Positions 16,220 through 25,838 of a stretch of DNA of 64,000 bases are shown here, piece by piece (within the stretch, counting starts at the first letter, position 1; the number at the start of each line of letters is the position of its first letter). The DNA comes from Sphingomonas hankookensis (lineage in GTDB: Bacteria; Pseudomonadota; Alphaproteobacteria; Sphingomonadales; Sphingomonadaceae): the NCBI RefSeq assembly GCF_022664465.1, contig NZ_JAKREV010000005.1, forward strand, positions 186,001-250,000, given 5' to 3'. Made by a program: the position numbers and the translations under genes. The notes below the pieces were generated by a model. That model searched no databases and had not been told where the DNA came from. It saw only the letters and a list, made by a program, of their open reading frames with translations.

Positions 16220-19200
16220 TCAGAACGCATTGCCCCCATGTTCGCGCAGCAGGCACAACGCGTTGACCAGCGTCATCTCTTGTACAGTCCGGCACGGCGT
16301 CTCGAGCAGCAGTGGGCTGGCGAAGACGACCGCCGATGCCTGCGCGCGAGAAACGGCGACATTGATGCGATTGAGCGAGAACAGGAAAGCGATGTCGCGC
16401 GGTAGTTCCTCGCCGCTCGAGGTGGTCATGGAGACGAGACACACCGGCGCCTCCTGACCTTGGAATCGATCGACCGTGCCGACGCGGACCGCGGGCGGCA
16501 GCGCCGCGCGTAATGCGTTGACCTGCGCGTTGTAGGGCGCGACGACCAGGATGTCGGAATGATGGACGATGCGGGATGCGCCGTCGCGACCGCGATAGGT
16601 CGCACCGAGGATCCGGGTGATCTGGTCACGAATGGCCTCGATCTCCTCGGGGCTGACCTGCGATCGTCCCGTATGGGTAATGGTTCTGACGCCGGCACCG
16701 ATCATAGACATGCCGTCGAGGGCGGTCAGCGTCTGCATCCCCGCTGCCTCGTCGGACTGCAGCCTTTCCTCGTAGACCGCTGCGGAGATGTATCCGCACA
16801 CCGCCGGATGCATGCGACGGCTGATCGGCATGAAGATGCCGCGATCGCCCGGGACGATGCGGTGCCCGTCGATGAGGTATTCCAGGCATGATTCGCCGCT
16901 GCGACCGGGATGCGTACCCTGGAGGGGTTGCGGCAGCTGCATGGGGTCACCGACGAGCACGATGTTCCGCGCGGCGCGAGACATGGCCATGATGTTGGCG
17001 AGCGAGACCTGCCCCGCCTCGTCGACGATGAGATGATCGAACTCGGGGGCGGGATATCGGGCGAAGTGCCACGCGGTGGCGCCGACGACGTGGGCGGCGG
17101 CGATCTCGGGCGCGTCGTTGTCCGAAACCATGACGATGCCCGGATGGGTGTCCTCGTCGCCATCACCGGTCGATTTCTGGGCGATCCGGCAGGGTATGCC
17201 TTCCGCCGCAGCACGTGCAGCGACCGCCTCCAGCAAGTTGCCGATCGCCTTGTGGCTGTTCGACGACACGGCGACGCGGCGACCGGATCGAACCAGGTTC
17301 ACGATGGCAAGTGCGCTGACGTAGGTCTTGCCGGTGCCGGGCGGCCCCTGGATCGCCAGGATCGTTCCGTCCATCGCCGCGATTGCTGCTGCGGTCTGGG
17401 CTGGCAGATCGCCATCGGGATCGATCACGCCGCCAGGCCGGGGGCCATCGAGGAAGCGGGGCTGGGCCTGGGACAGCAGCTGCTCCACCGGTCGCGCCCG
17501 CACGTCGTTGGCGATGATGGCGTCGGTGACCGCGGCGATCGCGGTGCGCAGGGTGCCGTTCGCGATCGGTTTGGCCGGGATCAGGTCCAGGTGATCGGGC
17601 AAGGGCCCCTTGGAGGTCGAACGACGCAGCACCAGCGTGTTGGCGTCGGTATCGATCGAGCGCAGGTCGATGTCCTCGGGCATCGCCGCCGGCTTGATGC
17701 AAGGCTTCTTGCCCGAGCGCAGCTTCGTCTCCTGCGGCGGGAAGCGGTAGGTCCGCTCGAACGACTTGGCCGTGACCTTAACCGGCGGTGCGATCGCCTC
17801 CAGCCCCTGGATGCATTCGAGGTCGTCGATCAGTTCCTCGCTCTCCTGCGCCAGGCGATCGAAGATCGCCCACCATGCTGGCTTGTCCTCGCGCTTGTGG
17901 AAGAAGTTGAGGTCGAGCAGCAGATCGGCGACCGCGTCGCCGAGGCGCGCCCGCACGGGTTCGAGGCGGAAGCGCAGCGCCTCGATCTCGGCGTCCTCGG
18001 CATCGACGTTGGACAGCGCGCCGGCGTTGGGAACGTCACCCAGCTGCGGCCAGGGCATATCCGTCGGGCGGACGTCGCGGACGAGCCAGTCGCGCAGCAG
18101 CTGGGTCGAGATGCAGTCGGTGCGATTGTAGTCGTGGATCTTGGCGAGCAGGTCGTCGTCGCCGGTCTCCCGCCACTTCTCGTAGAAGACGACGCTGGCA
18201 CCAGCGGTCGCGACGTCGGCGTCGCGCTTCTCCATGTAGAACGCTTCGAGGTCCTTGATCGAATAGCCCTTTTCCGAAGCGATCAGCGCGCCGGACACCA
18301 CCTTGAACAGATCGACGAAGCGCCGCTCGCGCTGGAGCTGATCCATCGCCGCCTCCCCGACGCGGTGCTCGGCCGTGAGGCGGCGCAACGCCGCGATCTC
18401 ATAGTTGGCGTAGTGGTAGATACGGGCCCGGGGGTGGCGGCGGAGATGGTCGACGAGGAAGTCGAGCAGTTCGGCGACGGCGCGCGCCTCCGCCTCGCGG
18501 TCGTGCGCCCAGAAGGCGCGGAAGGTCCACTCGCCTGCTTCGCGGTACCAGATGCCGTGAAGGTATTCGAGGCCGCCCTCGTGGTAGGGATCGCCCTCGA
18601 TGTCGTAGAATATGTCGCCGTCATCCTGCTCGGGCAGCAGGCCGAAGCCCTTGCCTGGCACGAAGTCGCGCAGATGGAAGCCGGGCGGTCCGCCGGCGCG
18701 ACGCTTCATCTGTAGATGTGCCTGGATGCGAAGGCGTTCCTGCGTCTCGGGCGCCAGCCTGGGTATCCTTTCGGCATGGCTGGCGAGTCCGGTCAGCGTC
18801 GTGATGCCCGCCGCCTCGATCTTCGCGCGCTGTATCTTTGTTATGCCGGCCACGAGCGCGAGGCTGTCGTTGCGGTCCCATTCTTCTCGGCAGTGGTTCT
18901 TCCATCTGCAGAGCGCGCATGCCGACACCGGTTCCGGCCGGGTGACGGGACGTTCGCGAAGGAATGTCTCGAACACGGTGCGGGCGTGCCGCGCGTAGGC
19001 GGACACCTCGGCGAGCCGCACCGTGAAGCGCGAGCCGTCGCCCAGCTGCAGATGCGCCGCCTCGGGTTGGGCGCCCTGCACGGCGGCGATCAGGTCCGAA
19101 TAGAGGGCCAGCTGGAGGACGTGCTTGGGGTCGGGTTTGCGCTTCAGCTTCGTGTCGACGACCTCATATGAAAACGGGCCGAGGCCGGACGGGCGATCGA

Positions 19201-19555
19201 CCCGTTCCAGGAAGTCCGAGTATCCCCCCCAGGCGCCACCGAGGAGCGCGCCCTGGAACACCACGTCTGGCCCGGCCAGCAGTGCCTCGCGCGTTAGTTC
19301 CACGGACCGTTCCAGCGGGATCCCGTCCTTCGGCACCTCGACCACCGAGCGGCCGGATCGCTTCAGCTCCGCGAGGAAGGCAAGCTCATGGTCATCGCCC
19401 TGACGCTGGAGCAGTTCCGCCTCGTCGCCATCGGCAGCGGGAGTGATGTCGCGGAACTCCATGTATCGGAGATCGAGCGTGGTCGCGTGGCGGCAACCCT
19501 TGAACCGCATGAGGTCCGAAGCCGAAAGCCTGATCTCGCCGTCCTGCAGTCGCAT
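16220..19555 (-). CDS. TM0106-family Cas4-like nuclease / RNase H-like / SF1 helicase fusion
   Basis: The start at 19555 follows GGGGA. The 1111-residue product has three parts. Residues 1-260 form a RecB/Cas4-like nuclease with VDTKLKRKPDPKHVLQLALY and an iron-sulphur cysteine set: Cys21 in KGCRH, then CALCRWKNHC. Residues about 300-480 resemble an RNase H-like domain (DIFYDIEGDPYHEGG). The rest is a Dna2/UPF1-type SF1 helicase with Walker A GPPGTGKT, Walker B LIVDEAGQ, VGDPMQLPQP, and VDRFQGQE plus NVAVSRAQ. It should unwind and cut DNA ends or flaps. It is divergent from a WYL regulator, which is typical of defence loci. Confidence 0.9.
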   Translation of the reverse strand: MRLQDGEIRLSASDLMRFKGCRHATTLDLRYMEFRDITPAADGDEAELLQRQGDDHELAFLAELKRSGRSVVEVPKDGIPLERSVELTREALLAGPDVVFQGALLGGAWGGYSDFLERVDRPSGLGPFSYEVVDTKLKRKPDPKHVLQLALYSDLIAAVQGAQPEAAHLQLGDGSRFTVRLAEVSAYARHARTVFETFLRERPVTRPEPVSACALCRWKNHCREEWDRNDSLALVAGITKIQRAKIEAAGITTLTGLASHAERIPRLAPETQERLRIQAHLQMKRRAGGPPGFHLRDFVPGKGFGLLPEQDDGDIFYDIEGDPYHEGGLEYLHGIWYREAGEWTFRAFWAHDREAEARAVAELLDFLVDHLRRHPRARIYHYANYEIAALRRLTAEHRVGEAAMDQLQRERRFVDLFKVVSGALIASEKGYSIKDLEAFYMEKRDADVATAGASVVFYEKWRETGDDDLLAKIHDYNRTDCISTQLLRDWLVRDVRPTDMPWPQLGDVPNAGALSNVDAEDAEIEALRFRLEPVRARLGDAVADLLLDLNFFHKREDKPAWWAIFDRLAQESEELIDDLECIQGLEAIAPPVKVTAKSFERTYRFPPQETKLRSGKKPCIKPAAMPEDIDLRSIDTDANTLVLRRSTSKGPLPDHLDLIPAKPIANGTLRTAIAAVTDAIIANDVRARPVEQLLSQAQPRFLDGPRPGGVIDPDGDLPAQTAAAIAAMDGTILAIQGPPGTGKTYVSALAIVNLVRSGRRVAVSSNSHKAIGNLLEAVAARAAAEGIPCRIAQKSTGDGDEDTHPGIVMVSDNDAPEIAAAHVVGATAWHFARYPAPEFDHLIVDEAGQVSLANIMAMSRAARNIVLVGDPMQLPQPLQGTHPGRSGESCLEYLIDGHRIVPGDRGIFMPISRRMHPAVCGYISAAVYEERLQSDEAAGMQTLTALDGMSMIGAGVRTITHTGRSQVSPEEIEAIRDQITRILGATYRGRDGASRIVHHSDILVVAPYNAQVNALRAALPPAVRVGTVDRFQGQEAPVCLVSMTTSSGEELPRDIAFLFSLNRINVAVSRAQASAVVFASPLLLETPCRTVQEMTLVNALCLLREHGGNAF

Positions 19556-19595
19556 CGGTCGTTCCCCTTCGAGCCTATTCAGCGCACATAGGGGT

Positions 19596-19608
19596 GACAG
19601 AAGCTGTC
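19596..19608. promoter_or_regulatory. Perfect inverted-repeat operator in the helicase/WYL divergent promoter
   Basis: GACAG-AAG-CTGTC lies in the 64-bp gap between the two start codons, placed to control both genes. A close relative occurs before the TIR array at 16052-16064. The WYL protein is the obvious candidate to bind it. Confidence 0.55.
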
Positions 19609-19619
19609 GTGGAGTCGCC

Positions 19620-20612
19620 ATGTCGTTCGCGAAGGGTCAGGATCTGCTGCGTCTGGCTATGATGGCGACGCGGCGGCGGGGTGTGTCGCTGATGGAGATC
19701 GAGGAGGAGTTCGCCTGCTCGGAACGAACCGCTCAGCGGATGACGGACGCCTTGCAGGCCGCGTTCCCGCAAACCGAGCGCCGCGTCGATGAGGATCGTC
19801 GCGCACGATGGCTTATCCCGGCGCGCGCCATCGCGCCGCTGCTGACGCCGTCGGCCGACGAACTTGTCGCGCTCGCGGAGGCGATCGCCCAGCTCGATAT
19901 GGCCGGGCTCAGGAAGGAGGCGGCGCATGCGCGCGGTCTCGAACGCAAGGTCCGCGCGTTGATCCCCCCGGAGCAGGGGACGCGGCTGGACGTCGATACG
20001 GAGGCGGTTCTCGAAGCGCTCGGCCATGCGGCGCGTCCCGGTCCCCGGCCCGCCGCGGATGAAGGGGTGGTCGAGGCGATCTACGAGGCGCTGAAGGGGC
20101 CGAACCTGCTACGGATCATGTATCGGCGACGGGACGAGGACGAACCGCACGAGAGGGTGGTCGCGCCGCACGGTCTCCTTCTCGGGGTGCGCCGCTACCT
20201 CGTCGCCCGCGACACCGCCAAGGGTCCGCAGGCTAACCTGCGGCACTACCGGGTGGAGGAGATCCAGCGTGCGGACCTGCTCGATGGCATGTGCGAGATC
20301 GATCCCGGGTTCAGCCTGAAGCGCCACGCCGAGAAGGGCTTCGGCTCCTACGAGAGCGCGGACGAGTTCGGCGAGGTGGTCTGGCGGTTCACATCCGACG
20401 CGGCCGCGCATGCCAGGCGGTTCGTCTTCCATCCGACGCAGACGACTGAGGAGATGGCCGATGGCTCGCTGATAGTGCGGTTCATGGCATCGGGTCATCT
20501 GGAGATGACATGGCACCTATACGCATGGGGTGATGCGGTCGAGGTGATCGCCCCTTTGGCCTTGCGGGAGATGGTGGAGGGACACCGGCGGCGGTTCCCA
20601 GCGCTACCATGA
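19620..20612 (+). CDS. WYL-domain transcriptional regulator
   Basis: The start at 19620 gives 330 residues. The N-terminus is a winged helix-turn-helix (MATRRRGVSLMEIEEEFACS, then ERTAQRMTDAL). A WYL domain at about 145-225 contains LRIMYRRRDEDEPHERVVAP and LLLGVRRYLVAR, and a C-terminal WCX-like extension follows. WYL regulators such as BrxR and CapW repress defence operons and respond to nucleic-acid or nucleotide ligands. It is divergent from the nuclease-helicase with a shared inverted repeat, so autorepression and control of that enzyme are likely. Confidence 0.9.
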   Translation: MSFAKGQDLLRLAMMATRRRGVSLMEIEEEFACSERTAQRMTDALQAAFPQTERRVDEDRRARWLIPARAIAPLLTPSADELVALAEAIAQLDMAGLRKEAAHARGLERKVRALIPPEQGTRLDVDTEAVLEALGHAARPGPRPAADEGVVEAIYEALKGPNLLRIMYRRRDEDEPHERVVAPHGLLLGVRRYLVARDTAKGPQANLRHYRVEEIQRADLLDGMCEIDPGFSLKRHAEKGFGSYESADEFGEVVWRFTSDAAAHARRFVFHPTQTTEEMADGSLIVRFMASGHLEMTWHLYAWGDAVEVIAPLALREMVEGHRRRFPALP

Positions 20613-20793
20613 CCGTTCACCGCTGTACTCGATGCGCCGAGATATAAAGGACATCAGCTCATCGGCGTTGATCGCAGTGCCGACCCGTCCGCCGGGCCGA
20701 AGGTCAGTGACGCCGCAAGTCCACGATCTTCGCGTCTGACCGTTGGCCATAATTTCCGTTCCATTCCTCGATGGCACAGATAGACTATAGGTC

Positions 20794-22611
20794 ATGATCG
20801 ACCAGCTCCGTTCGGCGCGTGGCGCCTACTTCTCCCGCCGTGTGAAGCGGATCACCAAGAAGGCGGTTCGTGCGATGTTCGATGAGTTGCTTGCGGATGC
20901 CGTAAACGCTGCGCGGCCGGTGTTTCGCATTGAGCGGAACCTGGACGGTGACGCTCGCTATTCGGCGCTCTGCTTCGCCCACGACCGCCCGGTGCCATTC
21001 CTGGATGAGGGCAGCGGCAAGGTCGACCGGGTGCACGGGTTCCTTCTCATGGTCGAGATCGGCACCACCGTGGCGATCCTCAGGTCGGGGCTTGATGCGA
21101 CGGCGGCGTTCCGGAAGGCATACCTCGCTCCCATCGGGCGTCGGCGCGTCGAGACGGCCATCGCGCGGCACGATGCGGTATTCGAGCGCCTGAGTCTCCG
21201 CAATATGACGACGTCGAGGCTGGCGTTGCGATCGAAGACGCTCGAGTCGCAAGACCTCGAGAACGCGATAGCCTCGGCCAGCACCGGCCGATTCATCCCG
21301 CAGAACTACCGTGTGCGGCGCGATGGGGGGAGCTACACCGCGACACCCAGTACCGGCCGGATCGCGATGCGTGCCGAGAAGGCGGATCTCGTCGGCGCGA
21401 TCGCCTGGGTTCGTGACATCGTCGACCTCCTAGCGGACGGCGCCGACGCATCGGCCTTCATCACCCGGTTCGCGCGCCCCGCGGACCTCGACGGCATCGC
21501 GACGGGTGTGCTGCCGACCTACTTCGCGGTGGACACCATGGCTCTGGCCGATGCGATATGGGAGGGCGACGAGCGCATCCGCCTCGTACGTGAGAACGGA
21601 GGTCTATGGCACGAACTGGGCAGGGCCGATGTGGACGCGATCATCGCAGACCTCGCTGTCAGTTTTGAAGTGCGGCCGGCGGCATCGCCAGGTCATCACG
21701 ACTTGCTCGATGAGGCTGGCGTGGTTGCGGGCGCCTTGAGGTTCAACAAGGCGAGGATCGCGCTCAGGGGGCTGGAGCGTCCGCTTCTGGCAGGTGTCTT
21801 CGTGGAGGATGCGTCGTTCGGCGTCGGCCAGGATCCGAAGCGGGTCCCCATCGTCCGCCACATCGATGCCGAGGACATGTTCGTGGTACTCTTCAGCGAT
21901 CACGCGCTGGCCTACGTCCAGGGATCGTTGTTCCGGGACGAGGACATCGTCGGTGGAGGTACCACGTTTATGCGCCACTTGATCGCCGAGCCCGCACTCG
22001 CCGCGACGACCAGCGAGAAGGGAGGATTTGCGGTCGGACAGACGCAATTCTCGCCGGGGTCGGTGTTCCGGACCGTCGTGGATACGATCGCGCGGGAGGA
22101 CGTCCTCGTCTGCGACGACCTGGGCGACGAGTGGGCGGACTTCATCGGGGTGGCGACCGCGACCACCCCGGTGACGATCAGCTTCTACCACGCCAAGCAT
22201 GGCGCGCCGTCCCTGAGCGCATCCGCCTTCCACGATGCCGTCGGGCAAGGGATCAAGAACCTCGGACGGCTGGGCATGGCGGGCGACAGGATGACGTCGA
22301 AGCATGACGGTTGGGACGCGGCATATGCGAACGGCGGCGTCGTCACGGACATCCGGAAGCGGATCCGCGGCGGCACGCGCGACGAGGTGGCCGCCAAGAT
22401 CGCCGACGCGACTGGGGCACCGGACGTCCAGCGGCGAGTGCTCATCGTGACATCGTCTCTCAGCCGGATGGATGTGGAGGCCGCGTTCGCGGCGGTAAGA
22501 GCGGGCGGAGCGCCGAGGCCGCACTTCGTGCAGCTGTACTGGCTTCTTGCAGGTTTCTTCTCGTCGTGTGCCGAGATTGGTGCCGTCGGGTTCGTTGTTT
22601 GCCGGCCCTGA
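20794..22611 (+). CDS. Large protein of unknown function with nuclease-like C-terminal signature
   Basis: The 605-residue product has no family I can name with confidence. The region around residues 455-475 reads EWADFIGVATATTPVTISFY directly followed by HAKHG. An Asp on one strand followed by a strand ending in an x-x-K dyad resembles the PD-(D/E)xK nuclease core. It is followed by SASAFHDAVGQGIKNLGRLG, a helix with the conserved Gln often found in that fold. The N-terminal 450 residues are unexplained. Its place between a WYL/helicase pair and a HelD-like helicase suggests a DNA-directed defence role. The nuclease idea is inference. Confidence 0.6.
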   Translation: MIDQLRSARGAYFSRRVKRITKKAVRAMFDELLADAVNAARPVFRIERNLDGDARYSALCFAHDRPVPFLDEGSGKVDRVHGFLLMVEIGTTVAILRSGLDATAAFRKAYLAPIGRRRVETAIARHDAVFERLSLRNMTTSRLALRSKTLESQDLENAIASASTGRFIPQNYRVRRDGGSYTATPSTGRIAMRAEKADLVGAIAWVRDIVDLLADGADASAFITRFARPADLDGIATGVLPTYFAVDTMALADAIWEGDERIRLVRENGGLWHELGRADVDAIIADLAVSFEVRPAASPGHHDLLDEAGVVAGALRFNKARIALRGLERPLLAGVFVEDASFGVGQDPKRVPIVRHIDAEDMFVVLFSDHALAYVQGSLFRDEDIVGGGTTFMRHLIAEPALAATTSEKGGFAVGQTQFSPGSVFRTVVDTIAREDVLVCDDLGDEWADFIGVATATTPVTISFYHAKHGAPSLSASAFHDAVGQGIKNLGRLGMAGDRMTSKHDGWDAAYANGGVVTDIRKRIRGGTRDEVAAKIADATGAPDVQRRVLIVTSSLSRMDVEAAFAAVRAGGAPRPHFVQLYWLLAGFFSSCAEIGAVGFVVCRP

Positions 22612-22714
22612 TTGGCGCTGCATTCGGAGTGTCCGGGAGCATGATGTCCTGCCGGAACTAGCGCAATGTCGATCGGTGGCATTTCGAACCACACGGTTTG
22701 GAGCGCTATCGCGA

Positions 22715-25456
22715 CTATCCCAGCCTGGCCGGTGTGCCTGGTCGGTCGTAGTGGCATCGTGGGTGCGCGCTGCAGCCGATCACGGTCGCACCCCCTTCGT
22801 CTATCCGGTCCGCCAGTTCGCCTGTTATGCAGACCGGGCATTGCCACAGCCTTGTTCCATCGACGCTCTCGAACCGGACGTCGTCACCTGCGAGATCGCA
22901 TAGTTCCGCGATGTAGCGGGACGGCTGATCGCGATCGTAGAGCAGGAACGTGCCGCGGCTGGCCCGGGTCAGCGCGACGTAGAACAGTCGTCGCTCTTCC
23001 GCGTACTCGAACGTCTCCGGGCGTGGGATCACGAGGTTCAGCAGCTCGTCGTCCTCGATGCGGCTTGGTACCCCGTAGTCGCCCTCGCTAACGTCGAGCA
23101 GGATCGTGTAGTCCGCTTCCAGGCCCTTCGAACTGTGGAAAGATTTGCCGGTCACGACGATGTTAGCGAACTCTGGAGAATTACCGTGAAACGGGTTGAG
23201 CAGGTTGTAGCGCCACAGCACTAGCACCTTCAGCTTCTCCCCATCGTGGCGCCGCCACTGTTCGGCGTTCCCCGACAGGAAGGTGTCCAGGCGGTCGAGA
23301 ACCCTATGGCAGGCATCGGCGAATGCTGACTTGTTCTTACCCGTCTTGACCGGGATCGCACGGATCGAGCGCGGAATCGCCTGACGCGAGGACCGCACCG
23401 TCTTCTTCAGCTGCGCCGGGTTCCGCTGGATGAAGGACGCGGCCGCGTCGGCCAGCATCTGGTTGCAGCGGTACGTGCGCTCGAGCCGCCCCTGCCACGA
23501 CGCCCCGAAGTTCGTCTCGAACTGGGTGAAGATCGTGAGGTCGGAGCCGGTGAAGCGGTAGATCGACTGCCAGTCGTCGCCGACGGCGAACAGCTTCGTG
23601 AACGGTTTCTGATGCTTCAGCGCCTTGATCAGCTTGGCGCGGGGATCCGATATGTCCTGGAACTCGTCGACGAGAATGAGCGAGAACGGGCTGCGGTAGC
23701 GACCGGTCTCGACCATTTTGACGGCATCTCCGATCATTGAGTCGAAGTCGATGCGACGCTGCTGGTCCAGCCTGCGCGTGTAGGCGTCCGTGATCTTCGT
23801 AACGACCTTGGCGAAGCGCTCGGCGCGGTTGCGGTCGTGCAGCGACTTCGCCTTCTCCAGCAGCATGTCCAGGGTGAGGTCGCTTGCGCGGATGTGCTTG
23901 ATGCAGACACCGATGATCTTACGGTAGTGGGCCAGCACGAGCGGGGCCGCCGCCCTCAGGGTATCGTCGGCCGACCTTTCGGCCAACTGGATCCCCCGAT
24001 CGACGAGTTCGTCGCGCAACCGGTCCAGCAGGGAGCCGTCACTTGCCTGCGCCGAAGTGGTTTCGAAGAGATCGGCACCGATCCTGGCGTATCCGGCGCG
24101 CTTCAGGTTCGCATGCTCGACGTAGTTCTCGAACGGCGACGTACCGTTGGCGTTGATGGCGAAGTGCTCGTGGAGGGTGCCCGTCGCCGGGTAGTAGAAA
24201 TCCGGTTTCAGCCAGCGTGGGCTTCCATCCTCGTCCATGGTCTGGGTCTGGCGCTCATACTGGAAATCCACCGTATGCATCCATAGCCAGTTGGCGATGC
24301 GCATTTCCTCCAGCGATTGCACGTAATCGCCCGAAAGGGTCGCGATCGCCTTTGGGCGCTTGCCGTTGTTGTCCGCCATGTAGTCGCGGTATTCCTCGGG
24401 CGTCTTGAATTCCGCCGGCGGGATGTGCGCTTTCGGGTACAATAGGAGGATCTCAACCCAAAGCCTGCGGAAATCCTCATCGTTCTCGACCAAGTCCTTG
24501 ATGATGCCATCGACGAAGCGCGCCTCCCCGGTCGCGCTTTCGACCCAGTTCACCATCTGCGGGGGCCGTCCTTCGACTTCCTTTATTATGCTCAGCCCGA
24601 GCGCGTGAAAGGTGGTGACCCGGCATTTCAGATCGCCCGGCTCCAGTCCAAGTTGCTTGGCGATCCGCACCTTGAGTTCCTCGGCCGCCGGCTTGCCGAA
24701 TGCCATGACGAGTATCTCGCCTGGTTCGTGCAACTGCTTTTCCAGTACGTAGGCGACCTTGCCCACCATCGTCGCCGACTTCCCGGAACCGGCTGACGCG
24801 ACGAGGAGATTGCTATCCTCCAGCCGAATGCTTGCTTCGCGCTGCTCATCCGAAAGAGGGAACTCGCCGAGACCATCGAAGAAAGCTCCAAAGGTGTTTA
24901 ATTCATGGGTGACGAACGCTTCGTTGTACTTCGTGCGCGCATCGGGATCGGTGAGCAGGCCGATCGCATTCGGCAGATGGCGCCGTACCGTGGCGGGGAT
25001 CAGCGCGGCATCAAACAGGGGATGGGACAAGGCCCGCGCTACGTCTCCCGGCACGGCGGCGATGGCGCGGCCGATGTCGGACTGCGCTAAATACTGCCGA
25101 TGGGCGTCGACCATGGCGCCAACGATCCTGTCGACCTCGCGCAATTGCTCCTTGTCGTCATCGATCAGCCTGCCCAGGTGACCATTCACGAATGCGAGCA
25201 GGTCGTCCCGAAGACGTCGAGCGGCATTGCCTGTCAGACCGGTCAGCGCCTCAATCCGTGACGACGTCCTGATTTCAACGGTATGCCAAAGCAGCGCCTT
25301 CGAAGTGTCGATGGCGGTGATGTCTAGGCACGCGATCTCGTCACCGCCAAGCATCATGCGAGCGTCATGTCGGCTATCGAGAGCCAGTTTCCAGGCGCCG
25401 CCGCCGAACATGCGGGCCCAGATGCCCGGACGGTAGGTCTGGGCACGCCCCAGCAT
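22715..25456 (-). CDS. UvrD/HelD (helicase IV)-like SF1 DNA helicase with C-terminal zinc ribbon
   Basis: The 913-residue product has a roughly 190-residue N-terminal extension. A Q motif LSDEQREAS lies near 201 and Walker A SAGSGKS at 221-227. VTTFHALG, Walker B ILVDEFQDIS, GDDWQSIYRFTGSD, THSSKGLEAD-like FHSSKGLEADY and YVALTRASRG complete the SF1A set. The C-terminus has CPVC and CSAHPRC, a topoisomerase-type zinc ribbon as in helicase IV relatives. It unwinds DNA 3'-5'. An ArsR regulator lies 9 bp upstream in the same direction, so the two form an operon. Confidence 0.9.
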   Translation of the reverse strand: MLGRAQTYRPGIWARMFGGGAWKLALDSRHDARMMLGGDEIACLDITAIDTSKALLWHTVEIRTSSRIEALTGLTGNAARRLRDDLLAFVNGHLGRLIDDDKEQLREVDRIVGAMVDAHRQYLAQSDIGRAIAAVPGDVARALSHPLFDAALIPATVRRHLPNAIGLLTDPDARTKYNEAFVTHELNTFGAFFDGLGEFPLSDEQREASIRLEDSNLLVASAGSGKSATMVGKVAYVLEKQLHEPGEILVMAFGKPAAEELKVRIAKQLGLEPGDLKCRVTTFHALGLSIIKEVEGRPPQMVNWVESATGEARFVDGIIKDLVENDEDFRRLWVEILLLYPKAHIPPAEFKTPEEYRDYMADNNGKRPKAIATLSGDYVQSLEEMRIANWLWMHTVDFQYERQTQTMDEDGSPRWLKPDFYYPATGTLHEHFAINANGTSPFENYVEHANLKRAGYARIGADLFETTSAQASDGSLLDRLRDELVDRGIQLAERSADDTLRAAAPLVLAHYRKIIGVCIKHIRASDLTLDMLLEKAKSLHDRNRAERFAKVVTKITDAYTRRLDQQRRIDFDSMIGDAVKMVETGRYRSPFSLILVDEFQDISDPRAKLIKALKHQKPFTKLFAVGDDWQSIYRFTGSDLTIFTQFETNFGASWQGRLERTYRCNQMLADAAASFIQRNPAQLKKTVRSSRQAIPRSIRAIPVKTGKNKSAFADACHRVLDRLDTFLSGNAEQWRRHDGEKLKVLVLWRYNLLNPFHGNSPEFANIVVTGKSFHSSKGLEADYTILLDVSEGDYGVPSRIEDDELLNLVIPRPETFEYAEERRLFYVALTRASRGTFLLYDRDQPSRYIAELCDLAGDDVRFESVDGTRLWQCPVCITGELADRIDEGGATVIGCSAHPRCHYDRPGTPARLG

Positions 25457-25465
25457 TTCTATCGC

Positions 25466-25789
25466 CTACCGCGGCTTGGTCACAGGATGGTCCCCGCGCG
25501 CAGTCCTGCCGCGTCGACACGCGTGGTCCAGGAATTCGCTGAGCCCCTCGGCCGGACCGGTCTCGGCACGGTAGATCACGCTTCGACCGATCTTCTCCGA
25601 CGAGACGAGGCCCGCTCGTTCGAGGATGGCTAGGTGGGCGCTCATCGTGTTCGGCGTCGTCCCGATGGCGGTGGCGATGTCGCTCGACGCCATTCCCTGG
25701 GGCAGCGCATCGACGAGCGCGCTGAACGCCGCGAACCGGCTCGCCTGCGACAGCGCCGACATGACTTGAAGGGCATGCATCTTTTCCAC
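25466..25789 (-). CDS. ArsR-family winged-helix regulator
   Basis: The 107-residue product is a compact winged helix (ALSQASRFAAFSALVDALPQ, MASSDIATAIGTTPNTMSAH, LAILERAGLVSSEKIGRS). There is no obvious metal-binding cysteine pattern: its only Cys is near the C-terminus. It heads an operon with the helicase, and an inverted repeat upstream at 25839-25857 is its probable operator. The combination suggests a repressor that controls the helicase rather than a metal response. Confidence 0.88.
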   Translation of the reverse strand: MEKMHALQVMSALSQASRFAAFSALVDALPQGMASSDIATAIGTTPNTMSAHLAILERAGLVSSEKIGRSVIYRAETGPAEGLSEFLDHACRRGRTARGDHPVTKPR

Positions 25790-25838
25790 TCCACGGTTCT
25801 ATGCGGGCGCCGCCCCCATGCAAAGCACTCCCTCATAT

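Noticed and set aside
16910..18715. Long (601-codon) plus-strand frame opposite the nuclease-helicase
   Set aside because: It is the mirror of a well-supported gene; such frames are common at this GC content and it shows no domain.
20604..20795. 63-codon minus-strand frame between the WYL gene and the unknown 605-residue gene
   Set aside because: It overlaps the WYL 3' end, has no ribosome site of note and no family features.
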